Source: Eumeta japonica (taxonomy: Eukaryota > Arthropoda > Insecta > Lepidoptera > Psychidae). Taken from it: DNA of 64,000 nucleotides. The translations under genes and the position numbers were made by a program. Positions within the stretch are counted from its first letter, which is position 1. Every line of letters begins with the position of its first letter. Under the pieces are notes generated by a model. It searched no databases. It saw only the letters and a list, made by a program, of their open reading frames with translations, and was not told the origin of the DNA. Positions 46,201 through 56,505 of this stretch are shown piece by piece. The stretch lies in assembly GCA_005406025.1 (NCBI GenBank), contig BGZK01000189.1, positions 62,001-126,000 of the forward strand, read 5' to 3'.

Positions 46201-46839
46201 GACAGTTGCCGGACAGATAACTTTTTTAAGTCTTTAGCTGCTTCGTCTATGGCTAAAATAGGGTCGTCCAATTTTTACTTCTCAGACTGTGCACCTCACA
46301 AAATATAAGACGTTGTCGATGATCATTTGATTATCGCTTAATCAGGTAATTTCCGCTCGCTAATCCCACCGAGAACGGTATAAGAATAAACCTATGTTCG
46401 GAGGTAATTAGAGGATGTAGCAATACTTCGTCTGATTGAAGTTACATGTAAATTGAGCGCACAGACTGATTAGACTTTCTTACTTGTTTACGCCTAATTA
46501 GATTGAGGATGTTGAGGGTGCTCCTTTTAATATCCCATGAAACGGTACACCTTTTCCGAAGAGGTCGAAGTTTGCACGTCGAAACCCTTTAAGTACTAAC
46601 GCTCGTCATTTGCTCGTGAAAGTTTCTGATGCCCACGAAAGATATTGAAATGTTTCTCATAACCGTCTTCGTGTGTGACCAGTAGAGTCGATAAAATTAT
46701 TACTAATGCAATGAGAGAGCCTGAATAGAGAATAAAAGAAAGTGCAATTAACGTTTCTTAGAGCCTCTTCGGTCATATTATTTTAAACTGACATTTAACG
46801 AAGAGTCACTTTTAAAATCAATTTTGAGTTCCGTGTCTT
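43291..46839. other. AT-rich sequence, nothing firmly recognised
   Basis: Small unrecognised frames occur at 44377, 45294 and 46075. A short array-like GATTAGAATCGGAATCACAA lies at about 43943. Direct TGACAGTC repeats occur near 45221 and 45234. Confidence 0.4.
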
Positions 46840-46877
46840 CCTTTTAACGGTTGTTCGGGTTAAAACCCGTTAAAAGG
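46840..46877. repeat. 11-bp inverted repeat with alternative inner palindrome
   Basis: CCTTTTAACGG (46840-46850) pairs exactly with CCGTTAAAAGG (46867-46877). Between and overlapping them CGGGTT and AACCCG form a competing palindrome. Confidence 0.75.
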
Positions 46878-47104
46878 CAGATATGGAATGTAAATTTTAT
46901 TTGAAGTTACTTTTTTATTAAACGTCTGTTTAAAACGACGTGGTGGAAAAGGCCCTCAGAATAATATAATATGAATACAAATTGGATTTATATTGATATA
47001 TTTTTTTAGAAATCATTTTATAACGCTTTTTTGAGATGAAATAGAACAATAACTATTTCGACAACCTCCTTGACCTATTAATAGGATAATGTCAAGAATT
47101 AATA
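46878..47104. other. AT-rich sequence, nothing recognised
   Basis: No open frame and no repeat recognised. Confidence 0.5.
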
Positions 47105-47445
47105 TTTTCGTGGGCCAAACGAGCATATGAGCCACCAGAATGTTGGTAATCAACGCCGCTCATGGACACTCGCAGCCCCGCCAGAGGCACCAGTGCGTTA
47201 CTGGTTTCTTGAGTAGAATAGGATTTTTAATGCAGGGTGGAGTCGGCTGATGAAGGAGGGAGTGGGTTGATGAAAAGAAGAATGGTGGAGAGGGTGCAGG
47301 ACGTCGGAAATCTCACCTAATGGACGAAACGTAACTGCGGACGCAGTCAATTCATGTCTGCATTCTGTGACAGTGTGGTATATCACGGTTGTGCCTCGTG
47401 GATTCTCATACTGCAGCCAAGTTGACCATAGCTTAGCTGTACCAC
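47105..47445 (+). mobile_element. SINE-like dispersed repeat, copy 4 (most complete)
   Basis: It runs from GGGCCAAACGAGCATATGAG through CGCCGCTCATGGACACTCGC, CACCAGTGCGTTACTGG, GTCTGCATTCTGTGACAG and GGATTCTCATACTGCAGCC to AAGTTGACCATAGC. A run of GGAGGGAGTGGG-type purine units fills the middle. The 83-codon minus-strand frame is inside the repeat and not a gene. Confidence 0.7.
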
Positions 47446-49009
47446 TCATTTTTCAAATTCAGCCTTACTAAAATGTACCAAGATATAATTGACGGCTTAA
47501 AAATATTACTGATTTTGCATTTGTTCGTCTGGGAATTGTTTAACAATATTCTACCGTTTGATGTTTACACAATGTCTTGTCATCAAAATTAAATAAAACT
47601 GACATACCTTCATGTCATTATTTACACATACATTTTATTACCTTAAGGCCGAAGTATACATTCTCACACTTTTTTATTATTATTTTATATGAAGAGAAGC
47701 TTGCACCCTGACTACTCCAGCCGAGTCGGGGACTTTACATAGTTTAGGGCATAGGACTTAATAATGATTTAATGTTCAAAAAAGTAATATCTGTTAATGG
47801 TTTTTAACAAAATCTTTGTTGCGTTCTAAGACAAATATTAATAAAAACCATTTTATTACTTAAAATCTGTCCTAAATGTAAATTAGATAAGAAAATTGAA
47901 ATAATTAAGCCATGGTAAAAGGAATTTTTTCAATTGACCTTAGATAATTTTGAAACTTCTTATTTTGACATAATTATCAAGTTTATATTTTTAATAGGCA
48001 TGTGAACCGTAAAATACATAATAACATCACATACGATCTAAAAGCCGTAACAATCGACTGTGAAAGGGACGAATCGAACGAATCGGATCGCTTTACACCG
48101 GAAAAAGCACGAAGGAAATTCGCGCTATATATGTTTTTAATAACCCGCCCTAATTCGCTTTCCGCTCGCACCCCCCCCCCCCACGCCCTGGCGTGATCGC
48201 CACAAAACAGCCCGAAAGGGTTTCAATTTTACACGCGAACTCCGCCGTCGATCTGAAATAAATCAATGCCGATTCGGGGTTAAATCATAAACGAACGCAC
48301 CGACGTCGGGCCGTGACGTGCTGTTCGTGTTTTTGTGTACGATATACGTGTTTAATGTAATAATACGTCGATATACAAATTCCAGTAAGCGATATCTCAC
48401 GGTTATTCGCGATGTTCGAAGCTTCGAAATATCCTTGCTCGACTCATTAGTTACCTAACTTGAAAATGTTCGGTGATTGCGTTGGAGGTTAAAACATAAT
48501 CTATACACATATATATGTCTTTTTGGTACAAATATTTCAAATACGTTCTTAGCGCTCACGAAATTGGTTAATCGTTTTTGGTTTGAAATTATTGAGAAAA
48601 AAATTAAGTCTTACGTATGATCTAAGAATTTAATTGAATTAGTACTTGAAATCGCCTTAAAACTTTAAACAATACAGCTAAATCATAATATATACGGAAA
48701 ATTCATATCAAGGAAAGTGTTTTCATATCAGGAATGTATAGAATAATAATACACATGTATAGTAATACACACACGAAGAGAACAAATTGTTTTAGGTCAT
48801 GGGGTAATCCAATAATTGTAGTGGTCCACAAAAAACCACGGTATTTACTCTACAGCGACGAAGGCCGAATTCAATTTATCGATCACTCGTCAGGAAGATC
48901 TAAATGTAATTAAAATGAAATGGAACGTTTGAAGGAGGTGCCGTTGGTTGAAGGAAGAAGAAAATATTCAGTAATGGGATATTTATACACAATGAAAACG
49001 GTGCGGTCA
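47446..49009. other. AT-rich sequence with poly-C run and GC-rich patch
   Basis: A run of 12 C lies at 48171-48182. A modestly GC-rich stretch (48145-48330; GAACTCCGCCGTCGATCTG, CACCGACGTCGGGCCGTGAC) surrounds it. The open frames at 47983-48196 on both strands are unrecognised. Confidence 0.45.
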
Positions 49010-49085
49010 AATGGTGACGATCAAGGCATCGCTTTCGAACGGGAAGTTACGGAGTTCGAATCTTGACTACAAATAAATTAAGTGA
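49010..49085 (+). mobile_element. tRNA-like SINE head candidate
   Basis: GCGGTCAAATGGTGACGATC has an A-box look. GGAGTTCGAATCTTGAC, about 45 bases on, is a good B-box match with the invariant GTTCGAATC. No complete cloverleaf can be drawn, so a functional tRNA gene is unlikely. Confidence 0.4.
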
Positions 49086-49289
49086 GATCCGGTTTCACCG
49101 ACCGATGTTAATAATTAGCAGGCCGTTAATTTAAATTTAGGATCTTTCCCTCGTACAGGATTATTCTTAATTCTATTTTAATGACCTGTTAATTTTTAAT
49201 ATAGGTCGGTGAATTTGGGTCCTCAGTGTTCCGCTAAAGTCAAATTAAACACGCACTTCGGGGAGCATGCTCAGCCATTGATCTACGAC

Positions 49290-49745
49290 GTGGTCCACAT
49301 ATAAGTGACAATTAACGATCGTTAGCCGCGTCTCACGCGCACTGCGCCAGCGGGGGAGTCTGATCGTGGGAGGCGGTATGCCTTTGCCGTGGTGTCGTAA
49401 AATCGTGACGCGGCAGCCGCATTCCACAGCTTTAAACGCTATCAGAACGTAAGCTGTTAGCCGCGCACGGTCGATAGACGCTGGAAGCGGGCCAGCCGGC
49501 GCGCGCGCGCGCTAGCTCGCCGGCTAAACCTATTATCGCGCGAAAAGAACGTGGAAATTGCATTTCACGCAGCGCCTCCATTCGACCCGGCGCGCGGCCA
49601 GGGTGCGTTTTATCGGCGGGCCCTCCTCCGCGCCCCCGAGACGAGCGCTAACAACGACGCCGGGAGCGCTCGCCGGAATCGAAATATCCAACCGGAGGGC
49701 CCGCTCGACCCCGCGGACGCAATTGATTTAGCGTCAGTTTAACTG
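49290..49745. other. Strong GC-rich island
   Basis: This is one of the most GC-rich blocks of the window, with GCGGGCCAGCCGGCGCGCGC and GCTAGCTCGCCGGC near 49488-49525. A 60-codon frame (-, 49245-49427) and a 63-codon frame (+, 49551-49742) are unrecognised. It is a candidate regulatory or promoter-like element. Confidence 0.4.
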
Positions 49746-50259
49746 TGATAGAATAATGCGGGATTGTTGTTTTCTTGTAGCACTCTCAGAAATGAATATT
49801 CGAATCGGTTTATCAGATTGCCCGTGTATTTGTTATTTTTGTAAGTTTCGTATTTATTAAAATAAATAAATACGCGTCTATACGCATGCTCCATAATGAA
49901 ACAATCTCGAAATTGCATTTAATATTACAATTTTATTAATATTGTATACATCATAACGTTTAATATCTTCGATTGTTATCATTCTAGGTGTGCCTGTAGA
50001 TGTACTCAGAAGATATATCGATTAATATTTGCGAAAATCGTTTACCTAATATATTTCAAGTGTTTTATTTATATGTCATAATAAAAATCACATGCATTTA
50101 CCAGTGTGTCGACTAAATAATTTATTGTGTAAAAAGATCGTTGACAAGATTTGGTTAGATTAATGAGAATTTGTAAAAAAAAATTAAACTAAAAGTTCGA
50201 AGTATAATTCCTCCAACTATGTATAAGCATTTAATTTACGCTCATCACGATAACTGTGG
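49746..50259. other. AT-rich sequence, nothing recognised
   Basis: No usable frame or repeat family. Confidence 0.5.
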
Positions 50260-50449
50260 TATCTATGGGAGTATAAAAATACGTAGGTGACACAAAAAAT
50301 TTTTGGAATGGGACACTTAGAAATTAACTATATTAAAAAAATAATGGAACTCTTGGCCAATCTTATTTTGTATATTGCATTCATACAATTTCATTTCAAA
50401 AAAAAATTAGCCAATTGGTTGCATAAAGAAAATTTTTTGTCACGTCAAT

Positions 50450-50940
50450 ATGAATTTAATGCGAGGAAATTTTTATGCAATGATTCTTTATGACTTTCGT
50501 TGTCATTTAAGCCGACAAGAAAGTAATAGCAGACTTCGATGGGCTTTTCATGATGAAGCTTCAGCATTTGCCACTGTTTACAACTGGTTTAATGAGTTTA
50601 AACGTGGTAGCACTTATCCGACTGACGATCTGCGTGAGAGACGTCCTACGATAATACCTCACCATATATCGCCAGACAAACAACGAACTATTTGAGGATG
50701 GCAGGTATAGTAATACTGGTTCACTCGCCTTGCAGCCCCGAACTTGCTTTAGGTAAATTTTATTTACTTCCTAAAATAAAAGATAAACTTCGAGGAAAGT
50801 GGTTTACGGATGCTGAGGAAATAGTGGCTGCATGTGAAAAGACCATCGAAGCAACCTCTAAGTGCGAGTGGGAAAAGCGTTTCTCTCATTGGTACCATCG
50901 AATGCATCGATGTATTGATCTCAACGGATACTATTTTTAA
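50450..50940 (+). pseudogene. Internally deleted mariner (Tc1/mariner) transposase
   Basis: The first part (50450-50695) encodes the N-terminal DNA-binding region of a mariner transposase, with landmarks ILYDFRCHLSRQES and FATVYNWFNEFKRGS. It runs into a stop at 50695. In another frame, 50692-50940 encodes the C-terminal end, with HSPCSPELALGKFYLLPKIK and KWFTDAEEIVAACE and RMHRCIDLNGYYF. In mariner proteins these parts are separated by roughly 200 residues carrying the first two catalytic Asp residues, so the middle is missing. The third catalytic Asp, normally in a PxDF context, reads Lys here (ALGKF). The copy is therefore dead. Terminal inverted repeats could not be identified with confidence; an AGGTGACACAAAAAATT segment near 50285 may be near the left end. 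Known full-length family members are about 340-350 residues. Confidence 0.88.
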
Positions 50941-51517
50941 AAACAATAATAATAAAAATAACTTGCTAGTTCGCTCAGTTTTTGATTTTCTAAGGACTTT
51001 CAGATTGACCCTCGTAGGAAAGCACGCCAACGCCGCGTTCACTATAACTCTCGTAACGTATGCATTGCCTTATCGTTCACATGAGAATTTGCCATGTTTA
51101 AGGACATTATGATTTATTTTTCGTTAACAATGTCTTCCCCTTACCTCAGGCCAAAAACTGCTCAAGAGTCAGTTTCTATACAAATATGTGTTGCATTGCG
51201 GTATTTTTAGTATAAAACTCGGCGGTGACGAACTTTCCTACCTTTACGTGCACAGATATTCGCAATGACTATTCTCTAAATAACATACGTCTTCATAATG
51301 GCACTAGGTTTTCCTGTTTCAAACTGTACATCAAGGAACGTTTCATGTAAACGATTGTTTATTTATATTACATCATCCCAAATCAGCTAACCATTATCGG
51401 CGATTTATATTGTAAAATGATAAAGTGGAATATTAATTAACGGAATCGAACATCTAACAGAGTGTCCTAATACGGGAGTCGTATATTTCGAAGGAGCCGC
51501 TTTTACTGTGATATATT
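50941..51517. other. Possible mariner 3' flank, then AT-rich sequence
   Basis: TAAGGACTTTCAGATTGACC (about 50990) may be the remnant of the mariner 3' region. After that nothing is recognised. Confidence 0.35.
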
Positions 51518-51800
51518 GTGAGATATCGGTTTCATATCGGCGGCGCCGGCGAATTGATCGCGCGCCGGCGACCGTGTCAGCGGGCCGGCGCGCGCTGGAA
51601 GCCGGCCAAAGTCACGCCCGGTCCTCCTGCTGACACACTGCGCCCGAAGTGCCGTTCGCTCCAAGGTCCCTTCGCGCAAGGGCACAGTTTTGTATCTCCT
51701 TTTAGTCCTCTCGGTGCTCCGCAACCGAATCCCGTGAAAGGGCCGATCGCTCGTTACCGGGTGACTTTCCCGTTTCTCCACTTCTCACTTCGTGTCTCCA
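51518..51800. other. GC-rich island
   Basis: The block is CpG-rich (CGGCGGCGCCGGCGAATTG, GCGGGCCGGCGCGCGCTGG). Frames of 120 (+) and 92 (-) codons cover the same bases on opposite strands, which shows that lack of stops here reflects composition. No domain is recognised. Confidence 0.4.
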
Positions 51801-53430
51801 TTTATGTCGAATCGCGAATAATGAAATGTGATAATGTTTTTTTGGAAGTGTTCCAAGTAACACTCCCTCCGATGTGTTAGTAGATTGAAGAAAAAAATGC
51901 GCGCTCATACCTGACCGCACGATAAACGTGAAAACTTATACGGTTTATTGTTTCCACTATACACATGTGTGATTGTATATGTGAATTAATGACGGGTTAG
52001 CTTATAATCTTAGTATCATATTACTAGTACTTAGTATCATAATACTTCCAAAGGGCTTTGGATGCTTAATATTATCTATATCTGTATAACTAGAGTTTTA
52101 TATACTTCTGCAATCGACTGTGTTTTGGGACCCAAAAAAATGATAGAAAATTATATTATCTGGAACTTGAAAGGAGATTTGAAAAGATGGCTGGTCTGAT
52201 GATGTAATAAGAAGGCAACCGTATATGCGTGCTTCTATTATTATTTTTTTTTTCATAGCTTATTTTGTATACGGATATAACTTTCTCGTGAATGTAACAA
52301 TTAGGATTTAGACCGATATGTTCGTTTCTTAATTAAAATTTTCCATTATTAATGTACCGTAACAGATATCGGAAGCAACGCGCGATGGAGCAAGAGGAAC
52401 CCAATTTACAAAGTAATTTCCTGTTGCTAAAACTTAACATCTTGAAAGATTAACTAAGCCATTATTGATATTAAAGTTTCAGTTACGCTGTTGCGTTATT
52501 AACAAGAAACAAATTTAAATCGTTATTTTTGCCCGACTGCCGAGGAAGGGTATTATTGTTCAGAACGTATAGCGCTTACGAGAAAGTACACAAAATGTAT
52601 TAGTTTCTTTCTGCATTTATCTTGTTTACCTGAAAAAGGAATTTTTTCATAGAATATGACATTTCGTGGTAAAATTCGAGTTGTTTTTTTAATTATATAC
52701 GACGTCTCTAGAGTGTTTTTTAAAAGTAATAAATGGAACAGCGAAAGATATCGTTTGTACTTCAGATTGGTAAAATATAGATTATGCGCATTCTTAACAT
52801 TTAAACTATAACAGCACCCGGGCAACTGAGCTTAGCTTGTCGTCTTTCGAGTTTATCGTGGGAATATAATAATTTCATACGGGAAAAGAGTTGCTTAAGT
52901 TCATTTCCAACTATAAATATTTATTGTTGGATATACCATAAGCAAGTATGTAAAATTTATTAGGTATTTCGTGTACGTAGCGTATCTGTAGCCTTTGTGT
53001 GTTTGTTGAGAAACAATAATATAGTAACAATATCTTATGATTTAAATTTGCTTGCGTATTTTTATTATTATTCTTCGAGTATGTATACAAAATCATATTT
53101 TGGTGTGTGTATTAAAAGTATCCTATATTCCATTTCAAGACAAGAACTATCTATATGCAAAATTTGATTACAATCCAATCAAAGATACGCATACTTATAA
53201 ATATATAACTTAAGACCGACAAGCCTTACAGGATTCAGTCAATATTGTAATTTATCGTATTAATCTTACAGAACTTATAAACAACACACAAAGCGTATAA
53301 TCGCGAGCAGCTCTTAGATCCGAGTCAAAGTTTAAACCGTCGCCATTTCACAGTCGCACTTAAGTTATAGTGGAGGCTGTGTAATAGTCATATCCTGCCT
53401 TGTCACGGAGCTTGTTCCAAAATTATATTT
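51801..53430. other. AT-rich sequence, nothing firmly recognised
   Basis: Near 53150, TGCAAAATTTGATTACAATC resembles LINE or Helitron-type tail sequence. Otherwise nothing. Confidence 0.4.
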
Positions 53431-53865
53431 CTATGATTAATTCGAGACGCGAAAGCTCGTTCGCGACAGTTATCTGCGTCAAACTTTCCCTCCGCCAACG
53501 GAATATATGGCCGAAGTCGACTCCGCGCCCGTTGGAAGTTTTGTAACGTAAATTTTCGGCTCTCGACTGGAAATTCCGAGAGTTCATTACGTCGTAAGCT
53601 CTAAATAGGTTAAATAAATACACGTGTGGGGTAGTACGAATGCGGACCGAACGCCCGGCGAAGTTCATAATCAAATTGTTTAAAACTTTGGAAGGGGATG
53701 CGAAGCTTTTTCCTGTATAGTTCCTAAAAGCTTTAATGTTGCGGTAGCTTTTGTGCGAGGCCGCGCCCCCGTCGGAGTCGTAACGCCGTCGTGTCTTCTC
53801 CCAGTTTCCGTTTTTGGGCGGGCAATTGTATTTGGGTCCAGGTTTCTATGGTACGCGGACAACCA
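53431..53865. other. GC-enriched island
   Basis: It contains CGAACGCCCGGCGAAG, GAGGCCGCGCCCCCGTCGG and similar. Frames of 83 and 60 codons (-) are unrecognised. It has the same character as the other islands. Confidence 0.35.
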
Positions 53866-54977
53866 CAGAGTTTAACATTTGGTAATAATCTAATGGATTT
53901 TTCGCTAAACAGAATTTTAGTTTATTTATTGGAATACACCTTTTCGGTAATAATTTTATTATTTGTATTAAATTCCTATTTAGTTGATCGTAGAAAAAGC
54001 TTTTTGCATTATTTTTTGTCGTAAGATAAATCTCAGTTTTTAATGTGCGACATTAAATTACCATTGAATGAGGGTTATTTAAGTGGATATAATATTTTCT
54101 AAGTTATACACAAATTTACTAGTTTTATTCTCCGATTTCTACAAATTTACCATTATTTTAAAAATATGCAGGATCATATTAAAAATGGTGTTAGTTTGTG
54201 TTTTCTATTTTTCACAATTTTTATATTGCGCAATTTCTTAGCTTTTCCATGATTTTTTATATATCCTGGAATAGTTTAATTTTTTACTTTTGATTGGTAC
54301 ATCTTAACTCTTAAGTTCGCTATCAGTCGTCAGAACAGCCGCCTACAAAATCGAAAAACCCTCATACTTCCACTTTGTAAAACCAATTGCGGTGAACATT
54401 CTCCACTATATTGTATTATAATTCAATCCAATCTGAATTTTATGTATTTATTGGTTCTGTAATCTCTGCGAAAAAATCAATCATTGTTCGTCTAAGGTAC
54501 TAACTTGTAATATATATAACTGTATTTAGTTGTGTCTAAGTTTATGGACTTATGTTCATTTTTTTTGCATATATTTATGTGATTATTTGCACATGACGTA
54601 GTTACATTTAGTAGGTACAATCTTATAGCCGCACTATATTAAATTATTTTTAAACTTTTGTTAAGGATTATGATCAGGTTTGTAGGCCAAATAAAAAAAT
54701 AAACTCTCTGTATGCGGCGTATGGTGGGCGAGTTTTCTGAAAGCGATCTAAATATGGAACAGGAAGTATAGAGACACGCGCTCTATTCAATTCACTATAA
54801 CACGGATTCTTCGATGCGACTTGGCGCTGGTGCTATAAGATGTTAGCGAGCGCCACTATTTCATAGTGTTTGAGAAAAATTATAAATATTGAATATATTG
54901 AATCTGACCTACCGATACCCGACTCGAAAATTTTAATAACAATATCGCCAACTAACGAGATTAAACTTTATACATTA
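53866..54977. other. AT-rich sequence up to the Helitron insertion point
   Basis: No gene is recognised. The last host base is A at 54977, directly before CTAG of the Helitron. Confidence 0.5.
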
Positions 54978-54983
54978 CTAGCG

Positions 54984-55006
54984 GCCCGTCCCGGCTTCGC
55001 ACGGGC
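54984..55006 (-). terminator. Helitron 3' subterminal hairpin
   Basis: GCCCGT (54984-54989) pairs with ACGGGC (55001-55006) around an 11-nt GC-rich loop, 6 bases from the CTAG terminus. In Helitrons this hairpin is thought to act as the transposition stop signal. It is not a transcription terminator in the bacterial sense. Confidence 0.9.
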
Positions 55007-55278
55007 ATTAAACATAACATTTAGATTTGTTAATTTTAACACATTCATAATAATAATAATAATATGACACATATTCACCCCTTTTTGCGTCGAGCTCCTA
55101 AAAAAGAGTAAATAAAAAAAAAATAAGAATAATTAAATTCAGATATTATTTAATGATTTTTTTGTATTTATGTGTTTTTTTTTTGTATACTTTTGTGTTT
55201 TTTTTTCTTCTTTTTGATATATTTTTTAATTTTTGTTTTTTTCAATTATTGAGGTCATAACCCTAAAAGAAAATACAT

Positions 55279-56505
55279 TTATTTTGTTAGAGCTTCTCTG
55301 TAAACAATATTTGATGTTGTTTTATTTTGTGGCAACAAAATAAATTGATTTTCAGGGCTCCGACTCGCGATAGACCAACATACAGTTGACCATGAGTAAA
55401 ACATTTCTTTCGCAGATCGATCCCTACTAATTCGAAGGTTTGGCCTTGGGACTTGTTAATTGTTAATGCGAAAGATGTTTTACCGGAAATTGAAGCCGTT
55501 TAAATGGGATTGGCAGATCAGTTGGGATCATCGGTATCCTCGGTATATGAGCTAGTTGACCACTTGCTGGGCCAGTGATAATAGTTGCTACTATTAAATT
55601 GTCCTTTAACTCCTTAATAAGCAGCCTCGTCCCATTACACATGCTCGGAGGGTTTAAATTTCTTAAAAGCATGATTGGGATTCCGATTTTAACGTCAATT
55701 CATGGGGTGGCAGTCCAGAAGGGTTCAACGAATTTAAAAGTTCCTGTGGATAATGGACTGCATCTTCAATATTCGTTACAGTGTCGATCGATTTGTATGT
55801 TTTGTTTGGCCGGGGACTTTTGAACAATCAGATTGTTTATTTCATTGACAGTATCATTCTTAGGTGATACTATAGCCCGAGAACACAGCCAATGGAAGTC
55901 TCTTTCGTGCAAATTCTCGATATCAGGGTATACAGAATCTATTAAATTTTCCAAATTATGGAGTATTTGGCCTAGAGACTCATCCAGAAGAATGTCACAA
56001 TGACCGCTTAAATTTGGAGTTGGAAAAATTCCTTCCCAAGTTTTAGCAGTTGCTGTGGGAAATCGCTATCAGTGATTCCATGAAGATGAGCTCTCATATT
56101 TGTCCTTAATTTTAATGTTTCAATCGTAGTCCATAAGGGAGACGATTTCAAGCATGCCTTGATGATATCTGCTCGCGTGCCTCTGTTAATAACGGGGAGA
56201 GTCTGTCGAAAATCTCCAGCAAATACAAAAGTAATCCCGCCCATGACTGCAGAGGAGTTCCTTAGATCCTGTAAGGTTCTGTTCACGGCCTCTATATGTG
56301 CTCTATGGCTCATCGTGCATTCGTCCCACATAATCAATGAGGCGTCTTGTAGTAATTTACCAATAGGTCCATTTTTGCGGATGGAACATGTAGATTGTTG
56401 TTCAAGATTGACGGATAGTGGAAGTTTAAAAGTAGAATGAGCAGTTTTGCCATCCTTCAAGAGAGTTGCAGCAATTCCTGAGGAAGCAACTGCTATTGCT
56501 ATCTT
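55279..56505 (-). pseudogene. RepHel C-terminal helicase region, fragmented
   Basis: After the break near 56505 the helicase continues with IAIAVASSGIAATLL and, at 56460-56008, Walker B (LIMWDECTM) and motif III (FAGDFRQTLPVI). Then come a stretch with WLCSRAIVSPKND (about 55900), NPPSMCNGTRL (about 55640), motif V-like LTINKSQGQTFE (about 55440) and motif VI-like QLYVGLSR (about 55375). These are the standard Pif1/RecD-like motifs in order. Five frame changes split the region, but all motifs are present and in register with one another across the breaks. Confidence 0.92.

Noticed and set aside
51518..51880. 120-codon frame in a GC-rich island
   Set aside because: It overlaps a 92-codon antisense frame and has no recognisable family.
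56159..56440. 93-codon plus-strand frame inside the Helitron
   Set aside because: It is antisense to the helicase coding sequence, whose motifs are clear on the minus strand.
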